Notes: generated by a model from the letters alone, not told the origin. A DNA stretch of 64,000 nt from Rhizobacter sp. OV335 (GCF_900142965.1 NZ_FRCQ01000016.1:1-64000), one strand, 5' to 3'. Counted from the stretch's first letter, positions 1-10,554 are shown. A program made the numbers and translations.

Positions 1-413
1 GAAGGCATCTGGAACAGGGTGAACATCGGCACGGCGCCCATGGCCGCGACGTCGTTGGAGAAGACCGTGATGACGCCACCGTCCGGATAGTTGTATTGCC
101 ATTGAGGCCATGCGTTACCGCCGCCAGCGTTGAAACCCGTGACCGCCACGAGATAGGTATCGATGATGTCCGGAGCGATCTGCTGGGCCTTCATGTCCGC
201 GAAAGTACTGGCCGCGCCGAGGCCCACGAGGAGCCGGCCGGGCTTGCCGAGGGCCGTCGTGATCGAAGGTGCGGGCGCAGGCGCGGGCGCTGACCCGACC
301 GGTGCTGCAGCGGTGCCCGAATCACGGCCTCCGCCGCAGGCAGACAGCACCATGGCGCACAGCAGTGCGCTTGTCGCCGTGGCGAGTCCGGGGCGTTGGC
401 TTGGCATGCTCAT
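1..413 (-). CDS. Partial secreted lipoprotein, N-terminal 137 codons, function unknown
   Basis: The gene runs off the left edge, so only the N-terminus is visible. It starts MSMPSQRPG, has a short hydrophobic stretch ending in a lipobox (LSAC), then a Gly/Ala/Pro linker with four Ala-Pro pairs. The visible mature part begins near GRLLVGLGAAS and is rich in aromatic residues (WPQWQYNYPDGG), in the style of a carbohydrate-active enzyme, but no catalytic motif is visible and I do not assign a family. The first 50 codons and the upstream leader are nearly identical to those of the GH30 gene starting at 5573, so the two genes share a duplicated promoter and secretion module. It is transcribed away from the GH62 gene behind it and probably belongs to the same polysaccharide response. 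That an open frame exists is certain; the function is unknown. Confidence 0.75.
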   Translation of the reverse strand, partial: MSMPSQRPGLATATSALLCAMVLSACGGGRDSGTAAAPVGSAPAPAPAPSITTALGKPGRLLVGLGAASTFADMKAQQIAPDIIDTYLVAVTGFNAGGGNAWPQWQYNYPDGGVITVFSNDVAAMGAVPMFTLFQMP

Positions 414-536
414 CGTGAAGATCCTGTTGCGTCAAAGTAAGTGCGGCGCGCCCGTGTCACTCGACATGCGGCGCCCTCGATTTCTGCCAGTGTGTGGGTC
501 GCGATGTCGGGAAAGCTGACCAAACTTGCGGAGTCG
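289..536 (-). repeat. Duplicated leader plus lipoprotein-signal module, copy A
   Basis: About 248 bp, covering some 120 bp upstream of the start at 413 and the first ~42 codons, matches 5449-5697 with few differences. Both copies lie on the minus strand. The match includes the non-coding leader, so promoter and secretion signal were copied together. Confidence 0.9.
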
Positions 537-570
537 CCTGTGAGCATTTCACGGGTTTGCGCGGGACGAC

Positions 571-2106
571 TCAGCAGGGCGAGTTGGTCTGCGTGAGCAC
601 GCCGAGACGGTACGGCAGCTTCTCGTAGCTGTCCTTCGCTCCAGGCGTCAGCCCCTGGTAGAGGAAGCGCATGTTGCAGGCACTGATCTCGACGTTCTGG
701 TCGTACCCGCTGCGCAGCATTTCGCCGTGGCTGATGCCCTGGCTCCACTTGCCGGTCGGGAAGCTCACGTTGGCGTCGCCGGCAAACGGGCTCGACTCGG
801 TCGCGGCCAGTGGCGTCCAGGTTCCGCCCAGGCTGCTCGCGGTCCACGAGCGGAAGTACCGGCCGCCGCTGCCGATGGCCTCGACGATGAGCAGGTACTG
901 CCCGGTCTCGCGCACCTTGTAGACCTGCGGTGCTTCGAAGACCTTGTTGCGGTCGGCGTCCTGCAGCGCGATCACCGTGTTGCCGAAGCCGTTCGGGAAG
1001 TTCGCGAGCGTGGTCTGCGAACGGTAGATCTGCCCGTTGTCGCCGGCGGAGAACAGGTGGCAGTCGGCCGCATCGCAGGCCACGGCAAAGTCCAGCCAGT
1101 TGCCGTTGCCGCCAGCGGTGTTCTGCTGGACGATCTGCGGCACGCTGCCGTAGAAGGTCTTCAGCGCGCTCCACCCACCCGGGTTGCCGATGTCGGGGTT
1201 GGTCGAGTAGGCGGCGTTGCCGTTCTGGAACACCAGGTACCACAGCCGCGAAGGCGCATGGAAGAACACGAAGGGCGCAGCCCGGTACCCGCCTCCGATG
1301 GCGGTGGAGTCGAGGAAGTAGGGCGTTGCTGCCCCGGCGTTCGACCAATCCGTGAACGAGCGGTACTCGAGGCCCCACCCGTTGCCCTTGGCCTGGGTGG
1401 AGAACACGTGCCACAGGCCGTTGTAGTACACGACCGACGGGTCCTTGATCGCCACTTCCGGGAACTGCGCGGCCGGCTTGGCCGCCATCAGCGCCGCGCT
1501 CGAGGTCCAGCGGAAGCTGGACGGCAGCGCCACGTTGCCGGTTCCGCCACCAGGCGGCGGCGTGGTGGCGCCGACGGGCACGAGCGCCCAGGTCTGGTTG
1601 CGGCCGCTGTAGTCGGTGTACTGGGTGACGTCGCCACCATCGGCGGTGGACGCGCCGGCGACTTCAAGCACCTTGCCCGAATTGCGATTGATGAAGCGCA
1701 CCGCGTTGTTGTCGGAGCCGACCAACTGCCACTGCTGGTTGACGCCATCGTGGTCGGTGTACTGGTTGACGGCGGCCCCGTCGGCCGTCGAGAGGTTCCA
1801 CACGTCGACGACCTTGCCCGAGTGCCTGTTCTTGAGCCGGTAGTAGCCGTTGCCGGAGCTGACCAGCTGGAACTGCTGGTTGGCACCGTCGTGCCGGCTC
1901 CACTGGCGGAACTCGGCGCCGTCGCCGGTCATCCAGTTGTAGAGGTCGAGCGCCTTGCCGCTGTTGACGTTGACGAGGGTGTACCAGGCGTTGCCGTCGA
2001 CCGTGACGGCGGCGTGCGCCGGAGCAGCGGCCCCCAGGGTGAGCGCCGGCAGCACGAAGGCCGCCAGCGTCGACAGAACCTTGCGAAGTTTCATCGTGTT
2101 CTTCAT
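571..2106 (-). CDS. CBM13-GH62 alpha-L-arabinofuranosidase, secreted
   Basis: A 511-residue exported enzyme predicted to remove arabinofuranosyl side chains from arabinoxylan. A signal peptide ends near residue 32 (AHA-AV). Residues about 33-178 form a ricin-B-like CBM13 trefoil: three repeats each with a Q-x-W/F pattern (NQQFQL, NQQWQL, NQTWAL). A Pro/Gly linker (about 180-190) leads to a GH62 module with the invariant IKDPSVVYY motif, whose Asp222 would be the catalytic base, and a KVFEAPQVYK segment bearing the acidic partner. The start at 2106 has an AAAGGAGA ribosome site eight bases upstream. It lies 30 bp behind the GH10 xylanase and should be cotranscribed with it and the GH30 gene. 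GH62 is best known from fungi and actinobacteria, so its presence here is notable. Confidence 0.9.
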   Translation of the reverse strand: MKNTMKLRKVLSTLAAFVLPALTLGAAAPAHAAVTVDGNAWYTLVNVNSGKALDLYNWMTGDGAEFRQWSRHDGANQQFQLVSSGNGYYRLKNRHSGKVVDVWNLSTADGAAVNQYTDHDGVNQQWQLVGSDNNAVRFINRNSGKVLEVAGASTADGGDVTQYTDYSGRNQTWALVPVGATTPPPGGGTGNVALPSSFRWTSSAALMAAKPAAQFPEVAIKDPSVVYYNGLWHVFSTQAKGNGWGLEYRSFTDWSNAGAATPYFLDSTAIGGGYRAAPFVFFHAPSRLWYLVFQNGNAAYSTNPDIGNPGGWSALKTFYGSVPQIVQQNTAGGNGNWLDFAVACDAADCHLFSAGDNGQIYRSQTTLANFPNGFGNTVIALQDADRNKVFEAPQVYKVRETGQYLLIVEAIGSGGRYFRSWTASSLGGTWTPLAATESSPFAGDANVSFPTGKWSQGISHGEMLRSGYDQNVEISACNMRFLYQGLTPGAKDSYEKLPYRLGVLTQTNSPC

Positions 2107-2136
2107 GACAGGTCTCCTTTCAGATCAGGCAGGGGC

Positions 2137-3465
2137 TCACAGGTCGCCGAAGCCGATGGCGCCGTTGCAGTGCAGCCATTCGCTGCGGCCGCTGCCGCCA
2201 CCGCACCGGCCGTTCTGGTACACGCCGGTGTTGTAGGTCTGGTTCTCGGCCTGCCGGACGCTGCCGTTCACGCTCAGGTAGTCGACCTGGACGTCGCGGC
2301 CGGCGGCGTCGTTGCTGAACTCCACGGTGCTGCCGCCCGACAGGCTGGTCGTGAACGTGTAGTTGGTCATGGTCTTGCCGAGCGTCCAGCTCTGCACCGC
2401 GGTGCCGCCGACGCGCAAGGTCACGCGCTCCTGGCCCGAGGTTCCCCGTGCACGCACGACGATGGACTTGCCGGGCATGCCGCCGCCACCGCCGCCGGTG
2501 TTGCTGCGCACGTAGTTGCCGAGCCAGGTCAGCGCGGGCCGCTCGCTGCCATCGCGGCGCACGAGGTGCGAGTTGGCCACCCAGGTCTGGCCTTCGATGT
2601 AGCCCCACAGCGTGACGCCCGCGACGCCCGGGTGCGTCCACAGCAGCGGGAACTTCTGTTGGTAGCGCGCCAGCTGCGTGGCGTCGTCACCGGTCATGTC
2701 CAGCTCCGACACGTAGATCGGCAAGCCGGCCTGGGCCAGCGAGTCCAGGTTCTGCGTGATCGTGGCCGGCGCCAGGTTGTCGATGCTGAAGTAGTGCGTC
2801 TGGATGCCCACGCCGTCGATCAAGCCGCGCGACTTCAGGATGTTGACGATGCCCTTGTAGCGGTTCAGCGCGTTGGCGTCGTTGATGATCCCGTACTCGT
2901 TGATCAGGAGCTTGGCGTTGGGGCAGTGCTGGCGGGCCTTCTGGAACGACCAGACGATCCAGTCCCAGCCGGTCGAGCCCGCGCCGCCGAGGGCCTCGCG
3001 GTAGCTGGCCGGTGCATGCAACGGCTCGTTGACCACGTCGATGTACTGCGTCTGCGGGTAGCGCTGGCAGTACTGGCGCATGAAATCCTCGACCTCGGCG
3101 GCTTGCTGCGGCGCGCTCAGCCCGTCGATCCAGTTCGGCGCCTGCGAACCCCACACGAAGGTGTGCTGCTTGAACGGAAAGCCGTTGGAGCGCGCGTAGT
3201 TGTAGGCGGCGTCGAGCTGGCTCCAGTTCATCTGGCCGCGCACCGGCTCCACCGACTCCCACTTGCCGGCGTTCTCCGGCGAGACCTGGTTCCAGTAGGT
3301 GCTGAAGTTGCCCGGCGGATTGCCGGCAATGATGTTGCCGAGGAACTTGGGCTTGCCGACGGCGATCTGCGCGTGGGCCAGGCCGGCTGAACCCAGCAGG
3401 CCGAGTGCTGCCGTGGTGCAGACCATGGCGCGATGGATGGACTTGACGATGTGTTCGGTGTTCAC
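2137..3465 (-). CDS. GH10 endo-1,4-beta-xylanase with C-terminal CBM60-like xylan-binding domain
   Basis: A 442-residue secreted endoxylanase. The signal peptide ends near residue 32 (AHA-Q). The GH10 barrel (about 36-325) has the acid/base in DVVNEPLH (Glu147) and the nucleophile in VSELDM (Glu254); the usual HTLVWHSQ reads HTFVWGSQ here, as in short GH10 forms. A Gly-rich linker (324-329) precedes a domain of about 108 residues with SIVVRARG, GRDVQVDYLSVNG and a Cys-rich CGGGSGRSEWLHCNG end, which resembles the calcium-dependent CBM60 (or the related CBM36) xylan binders. The gene starts 20 bp after the GH30 stop and ends 30 bp before GH62, forming a tight xylan operon. Confidence 0.93.
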   Translation of the reverse strand: MNTEHIVKSIHRAMVCTTAALGLLGSAGLAHAQIAVGKPKFLGNIIAGNPPGNFSTYWNQVSPENAGKWESVEPVRGQMNWSQLDAAYNYARSNGFPFKQHTFVWGSQAPNWIDGLSAPQQAAEVEDFMRQYCQRYPQTQYIDVVNEPLHAPASYREALGGAGSTGWDWIVWSFQKARQHCPNAKLLINEYGIINDANALNRYKGIVNILKSRGLIDGVGIQTHYFSIDNLAPATITQNLDSLAQAGLPIYVSELDMTGDDATQLARYQQKFPLLWTHPGVAGVTLWGYIEGQTWVANSHLVRRDGSERPALTWLGNYVRSNTGGGGGGMPGKSIVVRARGTSGQERVTLRVGGTAVQSWTLGKTMTNYTFTTSLSGGSTVEFSNDAAGRDVQVDYLSVNGSVRQAENQTYNTGVYQNGRCGGGSGRSEWLHCNGAIGFGDL

Positions 3466-3485
3466 GGTTGCGTTCCTTTGGAGGG

Positions 3486-5573
<2,088 letters not shown>

Positions 5574-5842
5574 CGTGAAGATCCTGTTGCGTCAAAGTGG
5601 GTGCGGCGCGCCCATCTCATTCGACATGCGGCGCCCTCGATTTCGGCGCTAGTGTCTGAGTCGCGATGTCACGAAAGCTGACGAAACTTGCGGAGTCGAC
5701 GGATGCCACGCGGGGCGTTGGCGCAGCGAGACGCAGTGCAACAGGATGCAAGTTCACCGCACCCGATTTACATCGAATCGGCTGCGTGCTTCGCCTGCGT
5801 CAGGGGGTCACATGAAACGTCGCATGCCGGGCGTCGAGCCTT

Positions 5843-6088
5843 TCATCGCCGGGGTGTCTCGACGGGCCGCCCACCCTCGGCGGGCTCGGTACCCGCCGCG
5901 CGTGCGCGCTCCTTTTCATAGTTGGCGAACTCGGGCAGCACCGGGCACGGTGGGTCGGCCGGCTTTCGACTCAGCCGGCATTGCTGCGCCGTGTTGCGCT
6001 GACCTTCGTACAAGGCGCGCTCCCAGTTGACGTCCGCGCACCCGGCCAGCAGGGCAAGCGTGATGCAGACAGCACGACGATTCAGCAT
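5843..6088 (-). CDS. Small lipoprotein, unknown function
   Basis: 81 residues: a short charged N-terminus, a hydrophobic stretch and a lipobox (LLAGC) near residue 17, then a soluble Cys-containing tail. AAGGAA precedes the ATG at 6088 at good spacing. It resembles the many small outer-membrane lipoproteins of Burkholderiales; no function can be read. It is divergent from the DUF2975 gene and separated from it by an AT-rich region. Confidence 0.7.
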   Translation of the reverse strand: MLNRRAVCITLALLAGCADVNWERALYEGQRNTAQQCRLSRKPADPPCPVLPEFANYEKERARAAGTEPAEGGRPVETPRR

Positions 6089-6194
6089 GCAATTTCCTTG
6101 TGCTCAGTTCGTTGAGAAAATTTCTGTCTTGCATTGTTTTATTATTGTTTTACAGAAATATATGGCAAACTGAAACCCTCGACAAGGGGGCTGC
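6089..6194. promoter_or_regulatory. AT-rich divergent promoter region
   Basis: This is one of the few AT-rich stretches in the window (around 6120-6165), lying between the small lipoprotein (leftward) and the DUF2975 gene (rightward). AAGGGGG just before the ATG at 6195 is a strong ribosome site. It probably holds promoters for both directions; no individual -35/-10 pair was fixed. Confidence 0.5.
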
Positions 6195-6758
6195 ATGAAG
6201 AGTTCGCAAAGCGCAATTTCGCCGGTCGGCGCGCGGTTCAACGCGTTGCTTGCGCTCGCATGCCTCGCGATGGTGATTGCCATTCCGGCCCTCACGCTCT
6301 ACGGGTTGTGCACGACACCGCCCGAGATCTGGCTGGAGCGTCTGGGCAGCAAATCGGCATTTCCGGCAGGTCAGCCCGGTTTGCAGATCGCTGGGTGGCA
6401 GTCCGGTCTGGTGGTGCTGGCAGGCATGCTGCCGGCGTGTGCGATGGCCTATGGCCTGTTCCGCGCGCGCTTTTGTTTCCTCGGTTTCGCGCGCGGCGAA
6501 ACATTCAGCCTGGGCACGGTGCGGCACCTGCGCGGCTTCGCGGTCGGCATGTTCGCTGCAGCGCTTGGCGGGCTCGTGTCGTCGGCGCTGATCGGCGTGC
6601 TCCTGACGCTGGGCGCGCCTCCCGGCAAACGCCCACTCGGTCTGGCCATCGGCTCCAGCGAATTGCTGATGCTGCTGTTCGCAGGCATGGTCTGGCAAAT
6701 CGCGCACGTCATGACGCAAGCTGCCGAACTTGCCGATGAGCACGCGCAGATCGTCTGA
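6195..6758 (+). CDS. DUF2975 family inner-membrane protein
   Basis: 187 residues with four hydrophobic segments (about 17-37, 73-90, 115-138 and 154-172), the layout of DUF2975 membrane proteins. These are nearly always encoded directly before a small Xre/YozG-type regulator, exactly as here (next gene 15 bp downstream), and the pair is thought to act together in an unknown stress or developmental switch. A strong AAGGGGG ribosome site precedes the ATG. The function of the membrane protein is not established in the family. Confidence 0.8.
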   Translation: MKSSQSAISPVGARFNALLALACLAMVIAIPALTLYGLCTTPPEIWLERLGSKSAFPAGQPGLQIAGWQSGLVVLAGMLPACAMAYGLFRARFCFLGFARGETFSLGTVRHLRGFAVGMFAAALGGLVSSALIGVLLTLGAPPGKRPLGLAIGSSELLMLLFAGMVWQIAHVMTQAAELADEHAQIV

Positions 6759-6773
6759 AGCGGGACGCCCACC

Positions 6774-6995
6774 GTGCCCATCGTCGTCCGGCTCGACATC
6801 ATGCTGGCCGAGCGCAAGGTGAAGTCGAAAGACCTGGCCGAGTACGTCGGCATCACCGAAGCCAACCTGTCCTTGCTCAAGCAGGGCAAGGTGAAGGGCG
6901 TGCGCTTCGACACCTTGCAGCGGATCTGCGAGTACCTCGACTGTCAGCCTGCAGACCTGCTCGTCTCGAAACCTGATGGCGAGTCGAACCGCTGA
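6774..6995 (+). CDS. Small Xre/YozG-type HTH regulator paired with DUF2975
   Basis: 73 residues, essentially one helix-turn-helix domain: LDIMLAERKVKSKDLAEYVGITEANLS, then a second helix and CEYLDCQPADLL, the signature end of YozG-like Cro/C1 regulators. GTG at 6774 was chosen because the family normally begins P-I-V/I-V-R/N-L-D. It lies 15 bp after the DUF2975 gene and probably controls that operon. Its stop directly abuts the stop of the convergent GH26-like gene. Confidence 0.85.
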   Translation: MPIVVRLDIMLAERKVKSKDLAEYVGITEANLSLLKQGKVKGVRFDTLQRICEYLDCQPADLLVSKPDGESNR

Positions 6996-8039
6996 TCAGC
7001 GCCTCGTGGTGGTGATGGACAGCAGCGCGTTCCCGTTTCCGCGAATGGACGCGCGGCGAAGGCCCTGGATGGCGGCGAGCCAGCTGTCGTTGCCGGAGGT
7101 CAGCGCCCAGCTGGTCTCCTTGATGACGTCGAACCAGGTGAAGGCCCGCACGTTGGGCAGCGTCTCGATGTCGCTGAACATGCGCTCGATCCAGGCGGCC
7201 TTGTCGCCGCCGGTTTCGGAGCAGCCGAGTTCGGCCAGCACGATGGGCTTGGACGGCGCGATCTCGCGGGCCATCCCGACCGCGCGGCCGAAGACCTGGC
7301 TGAAGGGCGTCCAGTGCGACCAGCTCTGGCTGGTGCCGAAGTTGTAGCCGTCGATACCGATCCAGTCGACGTACTCGTCGCCAGGGTAGGCCGCGCGCGG
7401 GTCGTTCCACGACTCCGCGGGCGTGCTGTCGTTGTTGAAGCACCAGACCCAGCGGACCTTGTTTGCGCCGGCCGCCCGAAAGCGCTCGACGATGTGGCGG
7501 TGGGCCTGCGCGAAGAGCTGGGGCTGGCGGCCGTTCTTCACCAGGCACCAGGGGTACCAGTCGCCGTTGAACTCGTGGCCCACGCGCAGCATGAAGGGGT
7601 GGTCGACACGCGCCGCGCCTTGCGCCCAGGCGTCGATGGTCGCGTCCCACTTGCCTGCGACGATGTCGGCGAGCGCCACCGGGCTGTTGTCGAAGCCCCA
7701 GGGCTCCCAGGTCACTTGCGCCGCCACGCCGCGCTGCGCGAGGTAGCGGATCTGCGACTCCGGGAACGCCGCGCCGAAGCGGGTGAACCACATCGCGGCC
7801 GCGGGCTGGCGGCGCAGGTCGTCCTGCACGTCGATCAGCATGTCGGGCAACGCGCTCTCGCGGAAGATGCCGAAGAAGATGCCGCGGCTGCTGTCCTCGT
7901 CGCGGTCGGCAAGGACCGGCAAGGCCAGGCCGTCGTCGAGCGCCGACGCCTTCTTCGGCGCACTGCCGCAGGCCGGCAGGCCCACGCCGAGCGCCGAAGC
8001 GGCGAGCAGGCGGCGGCGCAGGCGTTGGTCGGGCCTCAT
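6996..8039 (-). CDS. GH26-like secreted glycoside hydrolase
   Basis: 347 residues. The N-terminus (RLRRRLLAAS...LPAC) looks like a lipoprotein or Tat-type signal with Cys near residue 24. The catalytic module has the GH26 acid/base motif as LRVGHEFNGDWYPW and a late VLAELGCSE strand with the nucleophile Glu; WVWCFNND and DWIGIDGYN fit the barrel. GH26 contains mannanases, beta-1,3-xylanases and lichenases, and the substrate cannot be chosen from sequence. The ATG at 8039 overlaps the stop of the upstream hydrolase (ATGA), which implies translational coupling and a shared substrate. Confidence 0.8.
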   Translation of the reverse strand: MRPDQRLRRRLLAASALGVGLPACGSAPKKASALDDGLALPVLADRDEDSSRGIFFGIFRESALPDMLIDVQDDLRRQPAAAMWFTRFGAAFPESQIRYLAQRGVAAQVTWEPWGFDNSPVALADIVAGKWDATIDAWAQGAARVDHPFMLRVGHEFNGDWYPWCLVKNGRQPQLFAQAHRHIVERFRAAGANKVRWVWCFNNDSTPAESWNDPRAAYPGDEYVDWIGIDGYNFGTSQSWSHWTPFSQVFGRAVGMAREIAPSKPIVLAELGCSETGGDKAAWIERMFSDIETLPNVRAFTWFDVIKETSWALTSGNDSWLAAIQGLRRASIRGNGNALLSITTTRR

Positions 8040-9364
8040 GGCACCAGCTCCAGCCGGACGATCGCCATCGAACGGGCGGGCAGGGTGATCGTGCGTCCGG
8101 CCTGCGCGGCGAGCGGCTGCAACGGCTTCTCCTCTTCCGCGATGCCCGCGTCGAAGTAGCGTGCATCCTTGAGCGTCAGCGCGGCTTGGCCGTCGATGCG
8201 CACCGGCTGGGGCTGCGTGCGGGTGTTGAACAGCACGAGCTGAAGCTGCGAACCCTTCTTCGTCGCATGGGCCCACAGCATCGCGTCGCTGCTCGCCGCG
8301 TCGACGAAGGCGCCGTCCAGCTCGCTCAGCAGGCCGAAGCCGTAGTAGGTCGGGCGCGGTACGCCCCCCGTGTCCAGCAGCCCGTGGAAGCCGGTGCCCA
8401 TGTAGGCGAAGTAATGGGCCAGGTTCAGCCCTTGCTGCGCCATGCGCAAGGCCGATTCGGCCGCCCACATCGCGCCCACCTGGTCGGACAGGAAGCGCGG
8501 CCGGTCGGTGCGCCACGACAGGCCGTATTCCGTCACGCCGAACCGGATGCTCCGCCCGTGGCCGAGCGGGTTGCGCGAGCGGTCCTTCCACAACGAGGAG
8601 AAGCGCGCGATCGAGCGGTCGACCTCGGCCACCGTGGCGAGCGCGGCCTCTTCGGTGCCATCGCCTTCGGTGGGGTAGATGTGCCAGGTGAGCACATCCA
8701 CGACGTCGCCGCACAGCTCGACGAAGCGCTCGAGGAAGAGCGGTGCGCCGGGCTGGGCACCGGAGACGGCGGGGCCGGCGATCAAGGCCTTCGGGTCTTC
8801 GCGGCGAATCGCCGCGGCCTGCGCGCGGAAGACCTCGCAATAGCGCGGGACCGTCCAGCTCGCGTCGCCGCGCACGGTGCTGAAGAGGTCGGGCTCGTTG
8901 CCGATCTCCCAGATCCTGACGTTCAGTCCGCGGGCGCGGGCCATGCGCACGGCACGCGCCGCGTCCTGCGGCGTGTTGGCGGCGGGGCGGTCGGGCCGCC
9001 CCTGGAACACGCGAGTCTGCACGAGCAGTTCGCGTTCGCCCGCGACCTGCGACAGCAGCGACTTGAAGGCGTCCAGCGTCGGCTCGTCCATGTCGTGGTC
9101 GTCGCCGATGTTGCCGCCGGGAAAGCGCAGCGCAGCGGCCGGAACCTTGGCCAGTTCATCGCGGAATTCCGTCACCGACATCCAGTTGCCGAAATTGAAA
9201 CCGGACAGCACCTGCCGATTGACGGCCGGGCCGACGCGCGAGGCGTCGATGCGCACCGTGGCGACCTGCGCGTTCGCCCAGGTCGCCACCGTGAGGGCGA
9301 AGACGCCGACGCAGCGAGCGGCCGAGCGGAGGGGGGTGGGGTGAGGGCTGTCTTTCGGCTTCAT
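8036..9364 (-). CDS. Secreted clan-A glycoside hydrolase, GH39/GH51-like
   Basis: 442 residues. The signal peptide ends near WANA-Q. A TIM barrel shows a WEIGNEPDLF acid/base motif, a FGVTEYGLSW nucleophile motif and a C-terminal beta-sandwich (ARSMAIVRLELVP), as in GH39 xylosidases and GH51 arabinofuranosidases; the exact family is uncertain. The start was placed at 9364 (MKPKDSP) rather than at longer options because a perfect LacI-type palindrome at 9386-9399 lies just upstream and would otherwise be coding. It is coupled to the GH26-like gene and divergent from LacI regulator 1, its likely controller. Confidence 0.78.
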   Translation of the reverse strand: MKPKDSPHPTPLRSAARCVGVFALTVATWANAQVATVRIDASRVGPAVNRQVLSGFNFGNWMSVTEFRDELAKVPAAALRFPGGNIGDDHDMDEPTLDAFKSLLSQVAGERELLVQTRVFQGRPDRPAANTPQDAARAVRMARARGLNVRIWEIGNEPDLFSTVRGDASWTVPRYCEVFRAQAAAIRREDPKALIAGPAVSGAQPGAPLFLERFVELCGDVVDVLTWHIYPTEGDGTEEAALATVAEVDRSIARFSSLWKDRSRNPLGHGRSIRFGVTEYGLSWRTDRPRFLSDQVGAMWAAESALRMAQQGLNLAHYFAYMGTGFHGLLDTGGVPRPTYYGFGLLSELDGAFVDAASSDAMLWAHATKKGSQLQLVLFNTRTQPQPVRIDGQAALTLKDARYFDAGIAEEEKPLQPLAAQAGRTITLPARSMAIVRLELVP

Positions 9365-9385
9365 GGCTGGCACGATAGCCTGCTG

Positions 9386-9399
9386 TGCAAGCGCTTGCA
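9386..9399. promoter_or_regulatory. LacI-type operator TGCAAGCGCTTGCA upstream of the GH39-like gene
   Basis: A perfect 14-bp palindrome with the central CG step typical of LacI/PurR operators, 22 bp before the hydrolase start. The same palindrome recurs at 10663-10676 before the transporter; the divergent LacI regulator between them is the obvious ligand. Confidence 0.85.
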
Positions 9400-9440
9400 A
9401 CATGCTGACCTGACCGTTCTTGCGAATCAACGGTGGCAAG

Positions 9441-9462
9441 CGGGAAACCCCGGGGTTTCCCG
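9441..9462. promoter_or_regulatory. 22-bp perfect GC-rich palindrome in the divergent promoter
   Basis: CGGGAAACCC followed directly by its mirror image, a perfect inverted repeat without a spacer, between the GH39-like gene and lacI-1. It is unlike the LacI operators and may bind another factor or form a cruciform. A short GGGT...ACCC pair follows it. Confidence 0.6.
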
Positions 9463-9510
9463 GGTGTGATACCCGAATCGGTGGGTCTTTCCCCTTCCAC
9501 GGGCAAGTTG

Positions 9511-9524
9511 CGCAAGCGCTATCA
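9511..9524. promoter_or_regulatory. Degenerate LacI operator at the lacI-1 start
   Basis: CGCAAGCGCTATCA matches the local operator at 11 of 14 positions and ends seven bases before the lacI-1 start codon, where binding would block ribosome access or elongation. It suggests weak autoregulation. Confidence 0.45.
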
Positions 9525-9531
9525 TCCGGCC

Positions 9532-10554
9532 ATGCCCATCGAAAACACCAGCGTCACGCTCGAAGAGGTGGCGCGCCTGGCCGGGGTTTCCACGAGCACG
9601 GTGTCGCGCTACCTGAGCGGCACCCACGTGGTCGCCGAAGAGAAGGCGACGGCCATCGAGAGCAGCATCAAGCGCCTGAACTACCGGCCCAACCTGGTCG
9701 CGCGCGGGCTCGCCAAGGGCCGCACGATGACCGTCGGCGTCCTGACGCAGGAGATCTCCAGCTCGTTCTTCAACGAGGCCATGCGTGGCGTCGAGGATGG
9801 GCTGGCCAGCCACCATTACGAGGCCATCTTCGTGAGCGGCCACTGGAACAAGGTCGAGGAAGAACAACGGCTGATGTCGCTGATGGGCCGCCGGGTCGAC
9901 GGCGTGATCCTGCTGGTGGCCGAACTGGACGACGAGCTGCTGGATCGCCATGCGCAAGGCGTTCCCACGGTGCTGCTCGGGCGGCAGTCGGCGTCGATGC
10001 GGGTGCATTCGCTGTGCTTCGACCACTACGCCGGCGCCTGCGAGGCGGTGCGCCACCTCCTCGAACTCGGCCATCGCAGGATCGCCTTCATTGCCGGCCC
10101 GCCGGGACGCCAGGATGCTGAAGAGCGCTTGCGCGGCTACCGCGACACCCTGGTCGCGGCCGGGCTGCCCTTCGACGAGGGGCTGGTGGCGCCGGGCGGC
10201 TATGTGGAGACGGGGGGCGTGACGGCGATGAACATGCTGCTCGATCGCGGCCTGCCGTTCAGCGCGGTGTTCGCCGCCAACGACGACTCCGCCTATGGCG
10301 CGATGCTCTCGCTGTACAGGCGCGGCATGCGCGTGCCGGACGACATGTCCATCGTCGGCTATGACGACCTGTCCCATTCCTCCTTCTCGCTGCCTCCGTT
10401 GACCTCGGTGAGGCAGCCGCTGCGCGACCTCGGCCGGGAGGCCGCGGGGGCGGTCGTCGCGCTCATCGACGGCCGCAAGCCGCCGCGCGCGGCGATGGCG
10501 AAGCTGGAGTTGATCGTCCGCGAATCGACCAAGGCGGTCCCCGTCACACGCTGA
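9532..10554 (+). CDS. LacI-family regulator 1 of the polysaccharide locus
   Basis: 340 residues: an N-terminal HTH (VTLEEVARLAGVSTSTVSRYLSG), a hinge helix (RPNLVARGLAKG) and a periplasmic-binding-like effector domain ending in FAANDDSAYG and IVGYDDL. The start at 9532 follows the domain boundary; an upstream extension would be non-homologous. It sits between two copies of TGCAAGCGCTTGCA, one before the GH39/GH26 pair and one before the sugar ABC importer, so it probably represses both until a released oligosaccharide binds. The two residues before TVSR that read the operator are Thr-Ser here and Ala-Ser in LacI regulator 2, whose operator differs at matching positions. Confidence 0.92.
   Translation: MPIENTSVTLEEVARLAGVSTSTVSRYLSGTHVVAEEKATAIESSIKRLNYRPNLVARGLAKGRTMTVGVLTQEISSSFFNEAMRGVEDGLASHHYEAIFVSGHWNKVEEEQRLMSLMGRRVDGVILLVAELDDELLDRHAQGVPTVLLGRQSASMRVHSLCFDHYAGACEAVRHLLELGHRRIAFIAGPPGRQDAEERLRGYRDTLVAAGLPFDEGLVAPGGYVETGGVTAMNMLLDRGLPFSAVFAANDDSAYGAMLSLYRRGMRVPDDMSIVGYDDLSHSSFSLPPLTSVRQPLRDLGREAAGAVVALIDGRKPPRAAMAKLELIVRESTKAVPVTR

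Noticed and set aside
727-3390. Rightward 887-residue open frame over the xylanase genes
   Set aside because: Antisense shadow of GH62 and GH10, with no signal or domain.
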